Assembly (NCBI RefSeq): GCF_019130065.1
Contig: NZ_JAHSPG010000013.1
Location: 124,001-188,000, forward strand
DNA length: 64,000 bases
Direction of reading: 5' to 3'
Source: Pinibacter aurantiacus
GTDB taxonomy: Bacteria > Bacteroidota > Bacteroidia > Chitinophagales > Chitinophagaceae
Shown here: piece by piece, positions 52,907 to 61,799 of the stretch
How positions within the stretch are numbered: position 1 is the stretch's first letter
How the letters are laid out: every line of letters starts with the position of its first letter
The notes under the pieces: generated by a model
What the model saw: only the letters and a program-made list of their open reading frames with translations
What the model was told of the DNA's origin: nothing
Databases searched by the model: none
Position numbers and translations under genes: made by a program

Positions 52907-53548
52907 ATGAAAACCATCCTCTGTTTTGTTTTAGCAATAATAATTTCCACCACTACTCAAGCGCAATTTTTACAAAACGTGTTTGCGCAAAAGGCAATGG
53001 AAAAGAAAAACCAACTCCAACAAATTGCCGCTTTAAACATTTACATGGGCTATTTGGAAAAAGGATATGCCATCGCAAAAAAAGGCCTGACAACGATTGG
53101 AGATATAAAGAATAAGCACTTCACCCTGGACAAGGATTTCTTTGCTTCCCTGGCTTCGATCAACCCGAAAGTTAAAAACTATGCCCGGGTAGCAGATATC
53201 ATTTCGATGAACATTCTTATCGTCAATAATAGTACCCGTTTGTTTAAGGGTCTTGAAGCAAGCCCCCTTTTTTCCAGCGAAGAAAAAAATTACGTCAAGG
53301 CTGTTTGTGCTGCACTCGAAAACGGAAGTCGCGCCATCACCGAAGAATTGATCCAATTCTTGTCCGCCAATGTTTTCACCATGACAGACGATGAGCGCAT
53401 ACATTGTATTGACCGACTATACCGTGAAATGGCGGAGCGTGTTACATTTCTCCAACATTTCGCTAACGATACAAAAATCCTGGCGCTTGCAAAACAACGC
53501 GACTCGCAAGATGCCCAGGAGATCCGTACCCTATTTGAACTTCAATAA
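52907..53548 (+). CDS. Secreted helical conjugation protein (TerB-annotated type), copy 1
   Basis: This 213-residue protein has a signal peptide (FVLAIIISTTTQAQF). The body is helical, with KNQLQQIAALNIYMGYLEKG, LTTIGDIKNKHFTLDKDFFA and FTMTDDERIHCIDRLYREM. Proteins of this kind in Bacteroidota tra loci are often labelled TerB-like, but there is no real evidence for tellurite resistance. It resembles the next gene in layout (YEKGY/KGYEI, then GNF/HFxLxxxFxxxLxxxNPxxKNY, then MxDxERxxxIDxL), so the two look like an old tandem duplication. A periplasmic role in the mating channel is inferred from position. Confidence 0.85.
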   Translation: MKTILCFVLAIIISTTTQAQFLQNVFAQKAMEKKNQLQQIAALNIYMGYLEKGYAIAKKGLTTIGDIKNKHFTLDKDFFASLASINPKVKNYARVADIISMNILIVNNSTRLFKGLEASPLFSSEEKNYVKAVCAALENGSRAITEELIQFLSANVFTMTDDERIHCIDRLYREMAERVTFLQHFANDTKILALAKQRDSQDAQEIRTLFELQ

Positions 53549-53568
53549 GTCATTAAATTATTCAGTGT

Positions 53569-54207
53569 ATGAAAAAGTGTGTAATTATTCTTTTATTGAC
53601 TACCCTATTCTTAGCGCCTACCAGAAAAGTGAACGCCCAGGCCGATGAACTGGCGCAACTCGCTTTAGACATTGAAAAGCTGGCACAATTCAAGCAAATC
53701 CTAACCGACCTAAAAAAGGGTTACGAAATATTATTTGGCGGGTACAATGCCATCCGTACTATTTCAAAAGGCAATTTTGAACTGCACAAATTATTTCTCG
53801 ATGGATTATTAGCGGTTAACCCCGCCATCAAAAATTACAAACGGGTAACAGATATTATCGACTACCAGGTGTCGCTGGTCAAAGAATACAAAACAGCTAG
53901 TAGCAAGTTCAAAAAAGAAGGATGGTTTAACGCGGATGAACTCAATTATATTTCGAGTGTGTACGACCAGCTATTCACTGAATCCCTTAAAAATTTAGAT
54001 GACCTCGCCACTATCCTAACCGCCAGCAAGCTACGAATGAACGATGCCGAAAGAATAATTGCTATTGACCATCTTCACGATGACATGGAAGACAAACTGG
54101 CATTCCTTCGGAGTTTTAATAACAGTACTAGTTTACTGGCCACACATAGGGCCAAAGAACAAAAAGAAACGCAAAGCACCAGGCAGCTCCTGATCACGAA
54201 TCCATAA
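53569..54207 (+). CDS. Secreted helical conjugation protein (TerB-annotated type), copy 2
   Basis: This 212-residue paralogue of the preceding product has a signal peptide (IILLLTTLFLAPTRKVNAQ). It shares the segments KQILTDLKKGYEILFGGYNA, ISKGNFELHKLFLDGLLAVN and NDAERIIAIDHLHDDMEDKL with the pattern of copy 1, although overall identity is modest. The function is unknown. It precedes traJ by 11 bp. Confidence 0.85.
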   Translation: MKKCVIILLLTTLFLAPTRKVNAQADELAQLALDIEKLAQFKQILTDLKKGYEILFGGYNAIRTISKGNFELHKLFLDGLLAVNPAIKNYKRVTDIIDYQVSLVKEYKTASSKFKKEGWFNADELNYISSVYDQLFTESLKNLDDLATILTASKLRMNDAERIIAIDHLHDDMEDKLAFLRSFNNSTSLLATHRAKEQKETQSTRQLLITNP

Positions 54208-54218
54208 AATAAATATCG

Positions 54219-55328
54219 ATGAACCGATTATTAAAAATTGCTGTGTCAGCAATAACAGGCATGTTATGTCCCATGCTGGATCATGCACAAAACGGAAATT
54301 TTTCGGATGACCTGAACGGCATGCAGGGCGTTTTGGATAATTTATACCAGGAATTGCTACCACTCTGTAGCCAGCTCATTACCGTAGGAAGAAGCATTGC
54401 GGGTTTTGCAGCCTTGTGGTATATCGCTGCCAGGGTATGGCGACACTTATCCCATGCGGAACCTATCGACTTTTACCCACTATTACGTCCCTTTGTCATT
54501 GGCTTTGCTATCCTAATCTTTCCTTCAGTAATCGCACTGATCAATGGCGTGATGCAACCCACTGTTTCCGGAACAAAGATCATGGTTAAGCATTCAGATG
54601 CGGCTATCGCACTTCTTCTCAGGCAAAAAGAAGCTGCCATAAAAGAAAGTGATGCCTGGCAAATGTATGTGGGAGATAACGGTCTTGGAGACCGCGAAAA
54701 ATGGTACAAATACACGCATCCTAAAGAAAACTCAAGTGAAAATATCATTGAAAGCATCGGCAACGATATGAAATTCGCGATGGCGAAAGCCTCTTACAAT
54801 TTTCGAAACTCCATCAAAGAATGGATGAGCGAGGTGTTACAATTGTTGTTTGCTGCCGCTGCGTTGTGCATCAATACCATCAGGACATTTAATCTTTTAA
54901 TACTCGCTATACTTGGACCATTAGCGTTTGGTATCGGCGTCTTTGATGGTTTCCATCATACCATCCGACATTGGCTGGCGAGATATCTTAATGTATTCCT
55001 ATGGCTGCCGGTTGCTAACATTTTCGGAGCGGTGATTGGCAAGATCCAGGAGAAGATGATCGCTCTTGATATTGCACAGATCCATGTGAACGGAGACACT
55101 TTTTTTAGCAAGACGGATATGGGTTACTTGATTTTTCTATTGATAGGGATCATTGGCTACTTCACTGTTCCTAATGTTGCAGGTCACATTATCTGGGTAA
55201 GCGGTGGGGATGCATTGACTGCGAAAACAACGGGCGTTGCTGCGGCAACAACGAATGCGGCCATTTCTACAGTTTCCCAGGGAGCGAGCAATATTGCTAA
55301 CACCGGCACAGCAATGATGGGCCTTTAA
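54219..55328 (+). CDS. traJ: TraJ, VirB6-like polytopic conjugation protein
   Basis: This 369-residue protein has about seven hydrophobic segments, among them LITVGRSIAGFAALWYIAAR, LLRPFVIGFAILIFPSVIAL, LLFAAAALCINTIRTFNLLI and MGYLIFLLIGIIGYFTVPNV. The Bacteroides TraJ signature LGPLAFGIGVFDGFHHTIRH, WLARYLNVFLWLPVANIFGA is present. It should form part of the inner-membrane channel. It ends with an alanine- and threonine-rich tail (TTGVAAATTNAAISTVSQGA). Confidence 0.95.
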   Translation: MNRLLKIAVSAITGMLCPMLDHAQNGNFSDDLNGMQGVLDNLYQELLPLCSQLITVGRSIAGFAALWYIAARVWRHLSHAEPIDFYPLLRPFVIGFAILIFPSVIALINGVMQPTVSGTKIMVKHSDAAIALLLRQKEAAIKESDAWQMYVGDNGLGDREKWYKYTHPKENSSENIIESIGNDMKFAMAKASYNFRNSIKEWMSEVLQLLFAAAALCINTIRTFNLLILAILGPLAFGIGVFDGFHHTIRHWLARYLNVFLWLPVANIFGAVIGKIQEKMIALDIAQIHVNGDTFFSKTDMGYLIFLLIGIIGYFTVPNVAGHIIWVSGGDALTAKTTGVAAATTNAAISTVSQGASNIANTGTAMMGL

Positions 55329-55339
55329 AACTTCCTACC

Positions 55340-55957
55340 ATGTTTACAAAAATGAAAAATATTGACACCGCGTTCAAGTATATCAGATTGTTTACACTGC
55401 TTATCATCCTGGGTTGTTTGGGTCTTTGCGTGTTTGTTTTTTATAAGAGTTACGCCTTGGCCGCGTCCACGCAAAATAAGATTTATGTACTCGCCAATGA
55501 GAAAGCATTGGAAGCCATTTCTACTGATCGCAAAACGAATATCAGTGTAGAAGCCAAGGATCATGTAAAAATGTTCCACCTGTATTTTTTCACGCTTGAT
55601 CCCGACGACAAAGTCATTCATTCTAATATCACCAAAGCCTTATACCTCGCCGACGCATCAGCCAAAAGGCAATATGACAACCTGAAAGAAAATGGGTTTT
55701 ATTCGAACATCATCGCAGGCAATATCAGCCAGCAACTCTTAATAGATTCTGTCACCGTCAATACCAATGACTACCCTTATTTCTTCGAGTGCTATGCACA
55801 GCAAAAGATCATTCGAACGACCAGTATTGTATACCGCAGCCTGATCACTTCAGGGTATTTACGCAATGTTTCCAGAAGTGAAAACAATTCACATGGCTTC
55901 CTCATCGAAAGATGGACAACTCTTGAAAACAAAGACATTAAAACCCAACCACGGTGA
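55340..55957 (+). CDS. traK: TraK, VirB8-like conjugation protein
   Basis: This 205-residue bitopic inner-membrane protein has an N-terminal helix (LFTLLIILGCLGLCVFVFYK) and a periplasmic VirB8-like domain. TraK signatures are AKDHVKMFHLYFFTLDPDDK, YLADASAKRQYDNLKENGFY and SNIIAGNISQQLLIDSVTV. It should act as an assembly factor bridging the inner- and outer-membrane parts. It overlaps the next gene by 4 bp (ATGA), which fits translational coupling. Confidence 0.94.
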   Translation: MFTKMKNIDTAFKYIRLFTLLIILGCLGLCVFVFYKSYALAASTQNKIYVLANEKALEAISTDRKTNISVEAKDHVKMFHLYFFTLDPDDKVIHSNITKALYLADASAKRQYDNLKENGFYSNIIAGNISQQLLIDSVTVNTNDYPYFFECYAQQKIIRTTSIVYRSLITSGYLRNVSRSENNSHGFLIERWTTLENKDIKTQPR

Positions 55958-56349
55958 TTATGAAATTATTTAGGAAAAAAAACGAAAAGGCTACCATGGA
56001 ATCTGTTTGGGAAAATGCAGCAAGGAAGCTAGACATCCTACTAAAGCGGATAGCCGCATATTTAAACAGCCAGGTAAATACCTGGAGCAATTTTTTGAAA
56101 TGGTCTGCCTTGGTGTTGTTCGTGGTGCAATGGTTGGCCATTATTGCCCTAATCATTTATACCGGTAACGATAAAACATCCACCAAGGAACTACAAGACA
56201 CCAGCATCCGTTTTAATTCTCCTGCGAAATATGATTCTATTGACCGGCTATTGAGGAACGGCCAGTTGAATAATACCGAAGAACAGCTTGAACGTTATAT
56301 CGACAGTTTAAACCTTCTATACGACAGCTTACAAAGAACAACCCAATAA
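55954..56349 (+). CDS. TraL-like small membrane protein
   Basis: This 131-residue protein has one strong hydrophobic helix (WSALVLFVVQWLAIIALIIY) after a basic cytoplasmic N-terminus of about 45 residues. A periplasmic part contains paired helices (IDRLLRNGQLNNTEEQLERY, IDSLNLLYDSLQRT). It occupies the place of traL between traK and traM. Sequence similarity to CTnDOT TraL is not obvious by eye, so the name is by position only. Confidence 0.75.
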   Translation: MIMKLFRKKNEKATMESVWENAARKLDILLKRIAAYLNSQVNTWSNFLKWSALVLFVVQWLAIIALIIYTGNDKTSTKELQDTSIRFNSPAKYDSIDRLLRNGQLNNTEEQLERYIDSLNLLYDSLQRTTQ

Positions 56350-56389
56350 AAAAAACGATTTCCAATATACAATAACATAAATAACTTAT

Positions 56390-57712
56390 ATGCTCAATAA
56401 ACTACAGCACCTTTCATTATATAATCGCAAGCGGCTATTCTTTTCCGTCCTGCCGATACTTGTCTGCATCACTGTTACGATCATTGGCAGTGTCTTTGGA
56501 ATCATTGGCGGCGGCTCGGCCGATTCAACCACCAAAACGCAAGGACTAAATACCACGCTGCCGGGCGCGACTCAGTTTAAAGACAGTAGCTGGAACAAAT
56601 TGCAGTTCTATGAAAAAATGGACAAAGATTCCGCGGCCTATTATTCTGAACAGAAGAGTGATCCCTATTTGAATCTTGCGCATCTGAAAAATGAGCATGA
56701 CACATCCAATCATGATGCCAGCCTCTTGATGAGTGATCTTGGAAAAAAAACATCCAATATTCCAAATAATGACCAGGATCCAAATGAAGCGAGGGTGTAT
56801 GAAAAATTACAAGCCCTGCAAAAGGTAATGGACCAATCGAAAACATCGGCAAAAGTGCAGGAGGATCAGTTGCAAGACAACGACGACTTGCATAGTGCCA
56901 CACCAAAAGAAGCCATTGAGCAACTACAAAATGAAATGATGAGTTTACAAGGCTCGCCGGCCAATTCCGACGACCCTGAATTACACCAGCTCAACGGCAT
57001 GCTGGAAAAAATACTCGATATCCAACATCCTGAAAGAGTCAACGAGAAACTGCAACAACAATCGGCGCAACATCAACAGGAAGTATTTGCGGTTACCCTA
57101 CAACCAAATGAATTGCCCATCACAACTTTAGCGCACGACAAATTGCATCTGCCGGTGAGTGATACCATCCCACTTAGACAAATCACCACGAAAAGAAACC
57201 GATTTTATTCCTTAGAAGAGGAACAACTCACATCTGAACCGGAACAAAATGCTATCCAGGCAACTGTCGATGAAACCCAGACCGTAATGAGCGGAAGCAC
57301 CATTAAGCTTCATATTGACAATGATATTTTTATAAAGGGCATACTTATTCCCAAGGGGCAACTCATCTATGGCATTGCTTCATTGGAGGGCGAACGACTT
57401 CAAATAGCCATCACGAGTGTTCATTATCAAAATAACATTTTGCCGGTGTCGCTTACCGTGTATGACCTGGATGGGATCAAAGGTATCTATACGCCCGGTG
57501 CTTTAACCAGGGATGTGGCAAAGCAATCCTCGGACCAGGCCGTTCAAAGCTTAAGCCTTGCAACCATGGATCCTTCCATTGGAGCGCAGGCAGCCAGCGC
57601 CGGCATCCAGGCAGCTAAATCGCTGATCGGCAAAAAAACAAAACTTATAAAAGTTACTCTTACGTCCGGTTACCACGTATTGCTAAAAGACAATAACCAA
57701 AAAAATAATTGA
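56390..57712 (+). CDS. traM: TraM, VirB10-like conjugation protein
   Basis: This 440-residue protein has a basic N-terminus and one membrane helix (LFFSVLPILVCITVTIIGSV). A long polar and coiled-coil-like region follows (about 70-240, rich in Q, D and K), then a C-terminal VirB10-like domain. The TraM signature is IKLHIDNDIFIKGILIPKGQ, IYGIASLEGERLQIAITSVH, LPVSLTVYDLDGIKGIYTPG. It spans the periplasm and links inner and outer membrane complexes. Confidence 0.95.
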   Translation: MLNKLQHLSLYNRKRLFFSVLPILVCITVTIIGSVFGIIGGGSADSTTKTQGLNTTLPGATQFKDSSWNKLQFYEKMDKDSAAYYSEQKSDPYLNLAHLKNEHDTSNHDASLLMSDLGKKTSNIPNNDQDPNEARVYEKLQALQKVMDQSKTSAKVQEDQLQDNDDLHSATPKEAIEQLQNEMMSLQGSPANSDDPELHQLNGMLEKILDIQHPERVNEKLQQQSAQHQQEVFAVTLQPNELPITTLAHDKLHLPVSDTIPLRQITTKRNRFYSLEEEQLTSEPEQNAIQATVDETQTVMSGSTIKLHIDNDIFIKGILIPKGQLIYGIASLEGERLQIAITSVHYQNNILPVSLTVYDLDGIKGIYTPGALTRDVAKQSSDQAVQSLSLATMDPSIGAQAASAGIQAAKSLIGKKTKLIKVTLTSGYHVLLKDNNQKNN

Positions 57713-57745
57713 ACACCTCTCTAGTCATCTAAAAATAATCGACAT

Positions 57746-58588
57746 ATGAAGCCCATTCGTCAAATATTTACAAAGGGATTTCTTTCAACATTACTATTAA
57801 TTGTGGGCATCCTTTGCTATGCGCAGCAAAAAGTAATTGCCATTCCTTCCGCGAGAATTTCGGTTTGTGTCAACAAAACAACGAATCTCATTTTCCCTTA
57901 CAAAATCATAAGTGTTGACAGGGGCAATAACGACCTACTTATTCAAAAAGCAAAAGGCGTTGACAACATATTACAGTTAAAGGCTGCTCAAACAGGTTTT
58001 GAACAAACCAATTTAACCGTCATCACTAGTGATGGCAGATTGTATTCACTCATGGTGGATTATGCAGACGAACCCGAAGCCATCAATATCAAATTCAGTA
58101 ACGATACCAGTGCCATTGAACAAAAAACGGCCATAACGTCGCTTTATAACGAAGATGATTTGCAAACATCATCCAATACAATCATTCATCAGAAACGATT
58201 CCTACGTGTTCATACAAGAAATCAAAAAATACGATTGAATCTAGGAAGTATTTATCTATTGGATAGCCTGATGTGGTTTACATTTTCCATTACAAACAAC
58301 AGTCAAATTGCTTATACGCCAAAAACACTTCGCTTACTAGTTAAAGATAAACACCAGGCCAAACGAACAGCTTCGCAGGAAACGAACATAACTCCCATTT
58401 TTAAGTTGATCCCCACAACCGTTCCCGGTTATGGTTCAGAAAAAATAATTATTACCTGCGAGCCATTTACCCTTTCAAATAAACAACGATTGGTCATTCA
58501 ACTAACAGAACAAAATGGAGGCAGGAATATGACCTTATTTATTAAGCCGCACATACTACTCAACGCTCATTTACTAAAGATTAACTAA
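57746..58588 (+). CDS. traN: TraN (DUF4138), VirB9-like conjugation protein
   Basis: This 280-residue secreted protein has a signal peptide (LLLIVGILCYAQQ). DUF4138 features are VCVNKTTNLIFPYKIISVDR, DNILQLKAAQTGFEQTNLTV and a C-terminal beta-rich half (IYLLDSLMWFTFSITNNSQI). It should form the outer-membrane core with TraM. In CTnDOT traO, traP and traQ follow; here they are missing and element-specific genes come next. Confidence 0.93.
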   Translation: MKPIRQIFTKGFLSTLLLIVGILCYAQQKVIAIPSARISVCVNKTTNLIFPYKIISVDRGNNDLLIQKAKGVDNILQLKAAQTGFEQTNLTVITSDGRLYSLMVDYADEPEAINIKFSNDTSAIEQKTAITSLYNEDDLQTSSNTIIHQKRFLRVHTRNQKIRLNLGSIYLLDSLMWFTFSITNNSQIAYTPKTLRLLVKDKHQAKRTASQETNITPIFKLIPTTVPGYGSEKIIITCEPFTLSNKQRLVIQLTEQNGGRNMTLFIKPHILLNAHLLKIN

Positions 58589-58609
58589 CCAAGACATTAT
58601 ACTGAATTT

Positions 58610-59743
58610 ATGGAACCAGAACATATTATAACAGATGACGGGGTAAAACAAATTGAGCTTGGTCTAAAGAAGCATGAACACTGGTTGGCGTATAACTCCG
58701 TAAACTATTACATTTCTAAAGAAGATGTCTACACTTTTAAAACAAAAGATGAAGCAGATGAATTTGCACTCAATAACGTAAGCGAATTCGACTGTTACAA
58801 TATCACTCATGCATTGACTTTAAAAGAGGCTGTTCAACAGTTAAAAGCCGATGAAAATATTGACATCACATTTCATTCAACAATAAAACAACATGTTATG
58901 GACGAAAAAACAATGACCTTCAACCAGGCCCAGCTTAATAAGGCCGGTTTCCAGGAAGCGTTTACTCAAGACCTCGTTGCGAAGATGAACCAGGGTCAAG
59001 CGCTCATCCAACACAAATTTGAAAAGAGCTACGACGAGGACAAAGTAACGGCGATATTGCACTTAAAAAAGTCTTCCAACTCTGACAATTATTTTTTAAA
59101 CAAGTTCGACGTTTCGCTACAAAAACAAGGACAAGCCGATTCAATCCAACAAACATTTTACATTAATAGAAAACCGGATGCAGAAAACAACCAGGCTATC
59201 CTGGAAAACAAGTACACGCTAAAAGAAGCGTACAATTTACTTTCCGGTCGAGCTGTACACAAAAATCTCATCAACAATGAAGGCCAGGGCTACGAAGCAT
59301 GGGTGAAACTCAACTTAAAAAACAAGTTGGAGAACGGCAATTTTGAGATGAAGCAATACACCAAAAACTATGGTTTCGAATTGGAAAATGTTTTATCCAA
59401 ATACCCGATCAAAGAACTGACGAACGAGACCTATAAAAATTCGCTAATGGATTCTCTGCAGCGGGGGAATTTACAGAAGGCGACGTTCGTGGACAAAGAC
59501 GGCAAAGAAGAAAAGTTGTTTATCTCGCCCAATATCACGTTGAACGCACTTAATGTTTATGACCTGGAAAAGCAACGAATTCCCACAGAAAATCTGGTCG
59601 AGAAAAATTATATCGGAAAAGAAATGGGTGAAAAAATTTCGGCGCTCATCAATAAAACAAAGGAGGCCAATACACCGGCGACATCTCAAAAAGAAGTAAA
59701 AAAGAATACACCTGTAAAAGCAAGTAGACCAAAAGTCAAATAG
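58610..59743 (+). CDS. DUF3945-like element protein
   Basis: This 377-residue soluble protein is highly charged. Its central part FYINRKPDAENNQAILENKY, TLKEAYNLLSGRAVHKNLIN, EGQGYEAWVKLNL matches my memory of DUF3945 proteins on Bacteroidota conjugative elements. These share the pattern TLKEAYNLLxGRAVxKxL and a threonine-glycine-gap-tryptophan end. The C-terminal 50 residues are lysine-rich and probably disordered. The function is unknown; the family commonly travels with conjugation and topoisomerase genes. Confidence 0.8.
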   Translation: MEPEHIITDDGVKQIELGLKKHEHWLAYNSVNYYISKEDVYTFKTKDEADEFALNNVSEFDCYNITHALTLKEAVQQLKADENIDITFHSTIKQHVMDEKTMTFNQAQLNKAGFQEAFTQDLVAKMNQGQALIQHKFEKSYDEDKVTAILHLKKSSNSDNYFLNKFDVSLQKQGQADSIQQTFYINRKPDAENNQAILENKYTLKEAYNLLSGRAVHKNLINNEGQGYEAWVKLNLKNKLENGNFEMKQYTKNYGFELENVLSKYPIKELTNETYKNSLMDSLQRGNLQKATFVDKDGKEEKLFISPNITLNALNVYDLEKQRIPTENLVEKNYIGKEMGEKISALINKTKEANTPATSQKEVKKNTPVKASRPKVK

Positions 59744-59746
59744 TCA

Positions 59747-60034
59747 ATGTACGCAGATGAGATATTATATGCATTTATGGAAAAGGCCAAAGACGACCCG
59801 TTCATTGGCCCGATCCATATTAGCTTATATGTTTCCCTGCTCACATTTTACAAGAGGGAAAATGTTAAAGCTCCTATTTCGGTTTTTAGAAGGGATGTAA
59901 TGAAGCAATCCAAAATCGGCAGCAGGGATACGTACTACAAATGTCTCAACGATCTAAAGATGTGTGGATATATCCAATACATCCCTTCTTTTAATCCTTT
60001 ATTGGGGAGTTTAGTTTATTTCCTGATAAAGTAA
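59747..60034 (+). CDS. Small helix-turn-helix-like element protein
   Basis: This 95-residue protein starts 3 bp after the preceding stop. The segment ISVFRRDVMKQSKIGSRDTY, YKCLNDLKMCGYIQYIPSFN reads as a winged helix: a recognition-helix-like KIGSRDTYYKCL followed by a beta wing. Proteins with this pattern accompany many Bacteroidota mobilisable elements as putative DNA-binding factors. No role has been shown that I know of. Confidence 0.78.
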   Translation: MYADEILYAFMEKAKDDPFIGPIHISLYVSLLTFYKRENVKAPISVFRRDVMKQSKIGSRDTYYKCLNDLKMCGYIQYIPSFNPLLGSLVYFLIK

Positions 60035-60047
60035 AAGGCATTCGTTT

Positions 60048-60824
60048 ATGAATTGGAAAGATTTTACGATACGGGCTTGGAGAGCAGGATTTAGATGGGT
60101 TGCTTTTAATGTGCATCATATCTGCACCCGGGAAGCAAAATGTTTCAAATCTGCTATTGATGCTGACCAATACTGCATGACTAAAAACCACTATTCAACT
60201 GACTGGCAATTCGATCACCTCGGCAATATAAAATCCTACGTTTCTGATTTCCATAAAAATCAGATTGATTGGAATAACCTTTGTAGTAAATTAAGTCAGT
60301 TCAATATTAGAGCAATCACAAAAGAGCAACCACTTCTTTCGCAACTTGCGAGTGGTTTATACTGCGCGGCGGCTGTACGCAAACCTTATGTGCCTTTGTC
60401 AGCTTTCAAAAAATTCAAGCTCGTAACCATTCATGGCAGTAATTCCCATGAAAAAATATACGATGGTTATTTGGAAGCATTGAGGCATTTAAACAATCAT
60501 TCAAAAGTAAATGCTGGTAGGGTTGCCAAATTTTATGGTATAAGAGAAAATGCCTCTAAGGAATTTACGGAATTATTATTTTCAATTACAAACGTCCAAA
60601 GCTCAGCCTCTACCACGTCTGCATTTAATTCTTTTTGTGATCCCACTATGGTGACATTCTTAGAATCAGCCGTATTCATACGTTTTAAACAAGAACAAAA
60701 CCAATTACTATTCTACGATGAATTTTCGAGCTGTTGTTCCTGGCACAAGCTTCCATTGCACTTCAATCTTGAAAATTTCTATGCTCTTAAAAAAAACATT
60801 TCAAAATTCAGCTCTTATGAATAA
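60048..60824 (+). CDS. Hypothetical protein of the tra operon tail
   Basis: This 258-residue protein has no signal peptide or membrane helix and a high content of aromatic residues, histidine and cysteine (DFTIRAWRAGFRWVAFNVHH; FSSCCSWHKLPLHFNLENFY). I do not recognise a family. It starts 13 bp after the helix-turn-helix gene and overlaps the next gene, so it is likely translated as part of the element operon. Confidence 0.7.
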   Translation: MNWKDFTIRAWRAGFRWVAFNVHHICTREAKCFKSAIDADQYCMTKNHYSTDWQFDHLGNIKSYVSDFHKNQIDWNNLCSKLSQFNIRAITKEQPLLSQLASGLYCAAAVRKPYVPLSAFKKFKLVTIHGSNSHEKIYDGYLEALRHLNNHSKVNAGRVAKFYGIRENASKEFTELLFSITNVQSSASTTSAFNSFCDPTMVTFLESAVFIRFKQEQNQLLFYDEFSSCCSWHKLPLHFNLENFYALKKNISKFSSYE

Positions 60825-61056
60825 GCATGAAGAAATAGCCATTATTAAAGGGATATCTATTTGTTACAAACCTTACCTAAAACCGGAGGAAGCAAAATTG
60901 TATTGCAATCTTGAGTATACACAGTTAAATAAAAAGCTGAAGGAATTTGGGATATTTAAAACGTCTTCGGGGTATTATAAGAGAGAGGATTTGGAATTGA
61001 TGATGAGTGGAGAAAGTGTAAAAGTGCCTCCACTGAAAAGTAAGTTAAAAGTCTAG
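60817..61056 (+). CDS. Excisionase-like helix-turn-helix protein
   Basis: This is 79 residues from the ATG at 60817, which overlaps the end of the preceding gene. An upstream in-frame ATG at 60718 would overlap that gene by 107 bp and is less likely. The segment KPYLKPEEAKLYCNLEYTQL, NKKLKEFGIFKTSSGYYKRE, DLELMM has the order of MerR/excisionase-type HTH_17 proteins (YLTxxEAAxxL...YRREDLxxW). Such proteins bend DNA for excision. No integrase lies beside it, so it may instead control the operon. Confidence 0.7.
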   Translation: MNKHEEIAIIKGISICYKPYLKPEEAKLYCNLEYTQLNKKLKEFGIFKTSSGYYKREDLELMMSGESVKVPPLKSKLKV

Positions 61057-61117
61057 CACCAAGAAAAAAAGCAGTCATCTTTGCAAACAGTGCGATATAC
61101 ATTCAAGGCAATATTGG

Positions 61118-61168
61118 TAAAATCAAAAGCAACTATTACACATAATGGGTGGGTAGTATAAATCCCAC
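61118..61168. repeat. Left copy of an imperfect direct repeat flanking the fecR fragment and hipBA
   Basis: 61118-61139 matches 63407-63429 over 22 bases with one inserted G (TAAAATCAAA then AGCAACTATTAC). About 15-45 bases further, both copies have a short hairpin ending in TCCCACAA (here GTGGG/CCCAC, 61149-61153 and 61164-61168). This copy also lies inside the inverted repeat ACAGTGCG/CGCACTGT (61087-61094, 61182-61189). Confidence 0.6.
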
Positions 61169-61222
61169 AACACATACCTTCCGCACTGTTCATTTTTGTC
61201 TTTTCACGGTGCCCTTAGCATT

Positions 61223-61534
61223 TTACGTCCTAGATGATGGTCGTTGCCAAAGCTGACCGAACACCTTTTTTATTAATCGTATCAGCGACTGTTGACGGCC
61301 CTGTCTATTTTCATATATCTTATCGTTACGGAATTGTCGCATGAACGTCATTGCTTCATCGCGGTTTCTCTCGTCAGTAAGTCGCGCAAAAAGCTCTACG
61401 TTGTCGTCACTTTCGCCTACCCAGTCATCAAGTTCATCGTGTTCTCTTGTCGTTAAGGTCCTATTGATAAAACCAATGATCAGATAAGCCACTCGTCGTG
61501 ATCTTTCCTCTGTTTGTGGAAATTCGTACTTCAT
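61223..61534 (-). CDS. FecR N-terminal domain only, stand-alone
   Basis: This 103-residue protein matches the cytoplasmic N-terminal domain of FecR proteins (RVAYLIIGFINRTLTTREHD, DDWVGESDDNVELFARLTDE). It is clearly similar to the first 70 residues of the full FecR at 36639-37832 (AYLIAGYIKRTLSTREHEEL). It then ends with a basic stretch (LIRLIKKVFGQLWQRPSSRT) and a stop, without membrane helix, FecR domain or DUF4974. The frame is clean with a normal ATG. It is either a truncated gene or a soluble sigma-binding protein. No SusC gene is adjacent. Confidence 0.7.
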   Translation of the reverse strand: MKYEFPQTEERSRRVAYLIIGFINRTLTTREHDELDDWVGESDDNVELFARLTDERNRDEAMTFMRQFRNDKIYENRQGRQQSLIRLIKKVFGQLWQRPSSRT

Positions 61535-61735
61535 TGACTTAAAATACTGCAGTTGATGGACATTGAAATACGTATATCTACGTCACTTGGGCCCAATCAT
61601 TCAGATAAACCAAACACCTCAAACAAGCTATTTATTAAACTGAATTTTAGAGATACATTTCTTTTGGCCACAATTAGGTCCGTATCCTGTTCGCCTTGGC
61701 ATGGCGTTGTTTATTTCCCACATTACTCTACTTTT

Positions 61736-61753
61736 TGTTGTTAATAACCAACA
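61736..61753. promoter_or_regulatory. hipBA operator 1
   Basis: TGTTG-TTAATAAC-CAACA, an 18-bp inverted repeat with 5-bp arms and an 8-bp spacer, about 100 bp upstream of hipB. It has the same arms and spacer length as operator 2 at 61800. Confidence 0.7.
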
Positions 61754-61799
61754 CTTTCAAATTACCAAGTGTCTTCTGAATGTTTACCAGAATAACAAG

